From: Alphaproteobacteria bacterium
GTDB lineage: Bacteria > Pseudomonadota > Alphaproteobacteria > GCA-2731375
Assembly: GCA_030746295.1 (NCBI GenBank)
Contig: JASLMY010000053.1
Span: 1-22,318 of the forward strand
Direction of reading: 5' to 3'
Length of the DNA: 22,318 nt
Shown here: positions 20,849-22,318 of the stretch, piece after piece
Layout of the letters: every line of letters begins with the position of its first letter
Numbering within the stretch: the first letter of the stretch is position 1
Translations under genes and position numbers: made by a program
The notes under the pieces: model-generated
The model's database searches: none
What the model saw: the letters and a program-made list of their open reading frames with translations, nothing else
Told to the model about the DNA's origin: nothing

Positions 20849-21176
20849 AAGTCGGCTGACCTCCGCGGCACCCGAGGGGCGGAAAGAAGAAAGCACCGAG
20901 GTGATGCTTATCGGGTCGCCAGCATAGCACCGTCGACGCCCGCCTTGCCCACCTTTCCTGCCCGCCGGGTCGGGGCGGCGGGCCTGAAGACTAGACATTC
21001 CCGCGCAGTCTTACGATAAATGACGCATGACTCGAAACGGCGAGCCGGCCCCCGACAGAACGGGGCGCCTCGCTGTCCGAGAAACCCGTCGATATCGGGG
21101 GCGGCGGCCAAGAGGGCCCCGAAACGATCGCGCCGCCGGCCAGCTCCGGCGGCATCACTTAGGGGAGCGACTGTCA
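20849..21176. promoter_or_regulatory. divergent intergenic region between the Crp/Fnr-type gene and the ABC substrate-binding gene
   Basis: This 328-bp region must carry promoters for both genes. It contains two GC-rich hairpins: GCCCGCCG (20960-20967) with CGGCGGGC (20976-20983), and GCCGCCGG (21132-21139) with CCGGCGGC (21146-21153), the latter ending about 7 nt before the AGGGGAG ribosome site. The second could affect translation start of the substrate-binding protein. No T-run follows either. A FNR-like palindrome or clear -35/-10 pair was not found. Confidence 0.4.
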
Positions 21177-22318
21177 ATGCGACTGAAGACCTTATTCCTG
21201 GCCGGCGCGGTATCGCTGGCCATGGCTCTGCCGGCCGGTGCCAAGGAGCTCAAATTCGCGTTCCAGGGAACGCTGAACTCACTCGATCCCTATAACCTGA
21301 ACGAGACCTTCCATCTGGGCTTTCAGGGCAACATCTACGAAGGGCTGATCCGCCGCGGCGCCGGGCTGGAGATCGAGCCGGCGCTGGCCGAGCGCTGGGA
21401 AGTGCTGGAGCCGACCCGCTGGCGCTTCCATCTCCGCAAGGGCGTTAAGTTCCACGACGGCACGCCCTTCACCGCCGACGACGTGGTCTTCTCGGCGACC
21501 CGTGCCCGCGCCGAGGGCTCGGACGTCAAGACCCGTGTTGCCGCCGACACCAAGGTGGTCAAGGTCGACGACCATACCGTCGATTTCATCACCGCCAAGC
21601 CCAACCCGATCGTGCATGTCGAGTGGGGCACCTGGTACATCATGTCGAAGGCCTGGGCCGAGAAGAACAAGGCGACGAGCCCGCAGAAGCTGAGCGGCAA
21701 CGAGGAGAACTTCGCCACCCGCCACGCCAACGGCACCGGCCCCTTCAAGCTGGTCAGCCATGAGAGCGGCGTCAAGACGGTGGTCGAGGTCAACCCCGAC
21801 TGGTGGGACAACGCCAACAAGGAGCACAACCTCACCAAGGTGACCTTCACGCCGATCGGCTCGGATGCGACCCGGGTCGCAGCACTGCTGTCGGGCCAGG
21901 TCGACATGGCCTATCCGATCCCGGTACAGGACCAGAAGCGGGTCGCGTCGAACGGCGGCACCAGCATGCTGATCGGGCCCGAGCTTCGGACCATCTTCCT
22001 CGGCATGGACCAGTTCCGTGACGAGCTGTTGGAATCCAACGTCAAGGGCAAGAACCCGTTCAAGGACAAGCGGGTCCGCGAGGCCTTCTACCGCGCCGTC
22101 GACATCAAGGCGATCCAGAAGAAGGTGATGCGCGGCCTCTCCGATCCTTCGGCGCTGATGATCTCGCCGAAGCTGACGGCGATCAAGCCGGGCCGCTTCG
22201 AGCGGCTCAGCTACGATCCCGCCAAGTCGAAGGCGCTGTTGGCCGAGGCCGGTTATGGAAGCGGCTTCGAGGTCGGCATGGACTGCCCCAACGACCGCTA
22301 CGTCAACGACGAGGCGAT
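21177..22318 (+). CDS. ABC transporter substrate-binding protein, peptide/opine family (SBP_bac_5), 3' end outside window
   Basis: At least 380 residues, open to the right edge. ATG 21177 follows AGGGGAG by 9 nt. Signal peptide: MRLKTLFLAGAVSLAMALPAGA, cleavage expected before KELKFA near residue 22. The mature protein has DppA/OppA-type landmarks: LNSLDPYN, GNIYEGLIRRG, EPALAERWEVLEPTRWRFHLRKGVKFHDGTPFTADDVVFSATR (the family signature), NGTGPFKLVSHE, and VREAFYRAVDIKAI. It captures peptides, nickel, opines or other ligands in the periplasm and hands them to a permease/ATPase that would follow to the right of the window. No lipobox is seen, so it is soluble periplasmic. Confidence 0.93.
   Translation, partial: MRLKTLFLAGAVSLAMALPAGAKELKFAFQGTLNSLDPYNLNETFHLGFQGNIYEGLIRRGAGLEIEPALAERWEVLEPTRWRFHLRKGVKFHDGTPFTADDVVFSATRARAEGSDVKTRVAADTKVVKVDDHTVDFITAKPNPIVHVEWGTWYIMSKAWAEKNKATSPQKLSGNEENFATRHANGTGPFKLVSHESGVKTVVEVNPDWWDNANKEHNLTKVTFTPIGSDATRVAALLSGQVDMAYPIPVQDQKRVASNGGTSMLIGPELRTIFLGMDQFRDELLESNVKGKNPFKDKRVREAFYRAVDIKAIQKKVMRGLSDPSALMISPKLTAIKPGRFERLSYDPAKSKALLAEAGYGSGFEVGMDCPNDRYVNDEA

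Noticed and set aside
20849..21000. FNR/Dnr box (TTGATnnnnATCAA) in front of the Crp-type gene
   Set aside because: Read on both strands, no match with both half-sites was found.
1..22318. CRISPR array, tRNA/rRNA genes, transposase or integrase genes, prophage genes
   Set aside because: No regularly spaced repeats, no cloverleaf or rRNA sequence, and no recombinase-like protein were seen, so the truncations cannot be linked to a visible mobile element.

Overview
The window is a GC-rich (roughly two-thirds G+C by eye) bacterial chromosome segment. Gene families and style point to an alphaproteobacterium, perhaps Rhodospirillales-like: PilZ, a PAS/chemoreceptor pair, an Lrp regulator beside a dehydrogenase, many flavin, MDR and enolase-superfamily catabolic enzymes, and Shine-Dalgarno sites of the AGGGGAG/GGAGG type. 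This taxonomy is inference; no rRNA, tRNA or other marker gene is present.

Left part (1-5490). It opens with the 3' end of an enoyl-CoA hydratase, followed on the minus strand by a PilZ protein, a muconolactone-isomerase-like small protein and a small secreted Cys-containing protein. Next is a minus-strand catabolic row: HpcH/HpaI-type aldolase, LLM flavin monooxygenase, then an MDR oxidoreductase. Divergent from the aldolase is a metallo-beta-lactamase-fold gene that stops abruptly near 5300. There it abuts, tail to tail, the equally truncated 5' end of a CoA-transferase alpha-subunit gene, which marks a rearrangement or deletion scar.

Middle (5514-10518). Minus-strand genes encode a MBL-fold hydrolase and a GMC flavoprotein oxidoreductase (with the CoA-transferase fragment as their third gene), and two adjacent mandelate racemase/muconate lactonizing enzymes. 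A pair of large GC-rich palindromes (REP-like) separates the two groups.

Accessory part (10591-15868). This contains a rhomboid protease, a divergent trypsin-like gene that ends before its catalytic serine, two overlapping GFA-family zinc proteins, and a divergon. The divergon pairs a SufR-like Fe-S-type repressor with a Rieske [2Fe-2S] protein that carries a long, His-rich, largely unrecognised C-terminal domain. The 80-bp space between them holds symmetric TTTCTAAAG/CTTTAGAAA elements and a perfect CTTGAAT-A-ATTCAAG palindrome, so it looks like a self-contained Fe-S-sensing control unit. A chemoreceptor gene that lacks the CheA/CheW-binding tip and an Aer-like PAS gene follow.

Right part (16425-22318). 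A 457-bp AT-rich non-coding stretch precedes an Lrp/AsnC regulator, an acyl-CoA synthetase plus MDR oxidoreductase operon (4-nt overlap), a Crp/Fnr regulator, and the 5' part of an oligopeptide-type ABC transporter substrate-binding protein that runs off the edge.

Two themes stand out. One is organic-acid/CoA-thioester catabolism with substrate uptake and local regulators. The other is repeated 3' gene loss at about 5.3, 11.8 and 15.08 kb, suggesting a region in flux (or, less interestingly, assembly joins). The best candidate for something undescribed is the SufR-like/Rieske-fusion divergon.
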